A stretch of DNA of 5,572 nt from Christensenella sp. UBA4247 (lineage in GTDB: Bacteria > Bacillota > Clostridia > Christensenellales > CAG-1252): NCBI GenBank assembly GCA_002395405.1, contig DGWX01000057.1, positions 1 to 5,572 on the forward strand. Direction: 5' to 3'. Made by a program: the position numbers and the translations under genes. Below, in pieces: positions 5,465 through 5,572 of this stretch (its first letter is position 1; every line of letters starts with the position of its first letter). A model generated the notes under the pieces. The model searched no databases. It saw only the letters and a program-made list of their open reading frames with translations, and had not been told where the DNA came from.

Positions 5465-5521
5465 TTTACTTTGTTAAACGATATGAAATTCCGCGCCGAC
5501 GCGCGAAGAAGAAGGCAAATT

Positions 5522-5572
5522 ATGATAAGAAAAGATTTGAGAAACATTGCGATCATTGCGCACGTTGACCAC
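5522..5572 (+). CDS. typA: TypA/BipA ribosome-associated GTPase, first 17 codons
   Basis: The 17 visible residues, MIRKDLRNIAIIAHVDH, match the start of TypA/BipA. They contain the beginning of the G1 region, which continues as GKTT in this family. EF-G and LepA relatives differ here: LepA normally reads IRNFSIIAHIDHGKS, and EF-G has a longer leader. TypA is a translational GTPase that binds the 70S ribosome and assists large-subunit assembly, especially in cold or stress. The ATG at 5522 is chosen because AGAAGG ends 6 bases upstream and because homologues start with this M-x-R-x-D-L-R-N pattern. An ATG at 5483 is in the same frame but would add 13 arginine-rich residues without a ribosome binding site. 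The rest of the gene lies beyond the window. Confidence 0.88.
   Translation, partial: MIRKDLRNIAIIAHVDH

Noticed and set aside
5483..5521. Upstream in-frame ATG as the true typA start
   Set aside because: It would add 13 arginine-rich residues not seen in TypA proteins, spans the leader hairpin and has no ribosome binding site.
5002..5556. Minus-strand open frame covering the divergent promoter region
   Set aside because: It crosses the typA start and both promoters and overlaps the acyltransferase gene in another frame; it is a shadow of that gene.
1..5572. CRISPR array, tRNA, insertion sequence or diversity-generating retroelement
   Set aside because: I see no regularly spaced repeats, no tRNA cloverleaf, no transposase or reverse transcriptase frame and no variable/template repeat pair.

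Overview
The window looks like chromosomal DNA from a Clostridia-type Bacillota, probably an uncultured gut lineage. The evidence is strong AGGAG-type ribosome binding sites, frequent GTG/TTG starts, U-tract terminators, a TypA/BipA start typical of the group, and small membrane proteins of a kind I recall from Clostridia. The lineage call is an inference; no rRNA or tRNA is present.

Layout. (1) Bases 1-264, + strand: the C-terminal part of a four-helix-bundle (S23 / 23S rRNA intervening-sequence protein) family gene, cut by the window edge. (2) Bases 476-2296, + strand: a 606-residue DUF262 protein with a C-terminal DUF1524/HNH-like region. This is the GmrSD architecture fused in one polypeptide and is probably a modification-dependent (type IV-like) restriction or anti-phage nuclease. 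It has its own near-consensus promoter and is visibly more AT-rich than the rest, which suggests horizontal acquisition. (3) Bases 2307-2522, + strand: a small 71-residue protein, possibly an SH3-like barrel, 10 bases behind the nuclease with no visible Shine-Dalgarno, then a hairpin/T-run terminator. (4) Bases 2523-2867: a convergent non-coding gap with three terminator-like hairpins and one further inverted-repeat structure. (5) Bases 2868-5336, - strand: four genes in the transcription order hexapeptide acyltransferase, six-TM membrane protein, two-TM membrane protein, TetR-family regulator. Each has a good ribosome binding site. A strong hairpin after the six-TM gene probably splits the run into two transcription units of two genes each. 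(6) Bases 5337-5521: a divergent promoter region. (7) Bases 5522-5572, + strand: the first 17 codons of typA (bipA), cut by the window edge.

How the genes relate. The acyltransferase and six-TM protein are close enough (17-18 bases) to be co-transcribed. The two-TM protein and TetR regulator are likewise about 20 bases apart, so the regulator probably controls its own operon. The DUF262 nuclease stands alone with no methyltransferase visible, which fits a modification-dependent rather than a classical restriction-modification system. The best candidate for an unusual system is this nuclease; nothing in the window shows a wholly new system.
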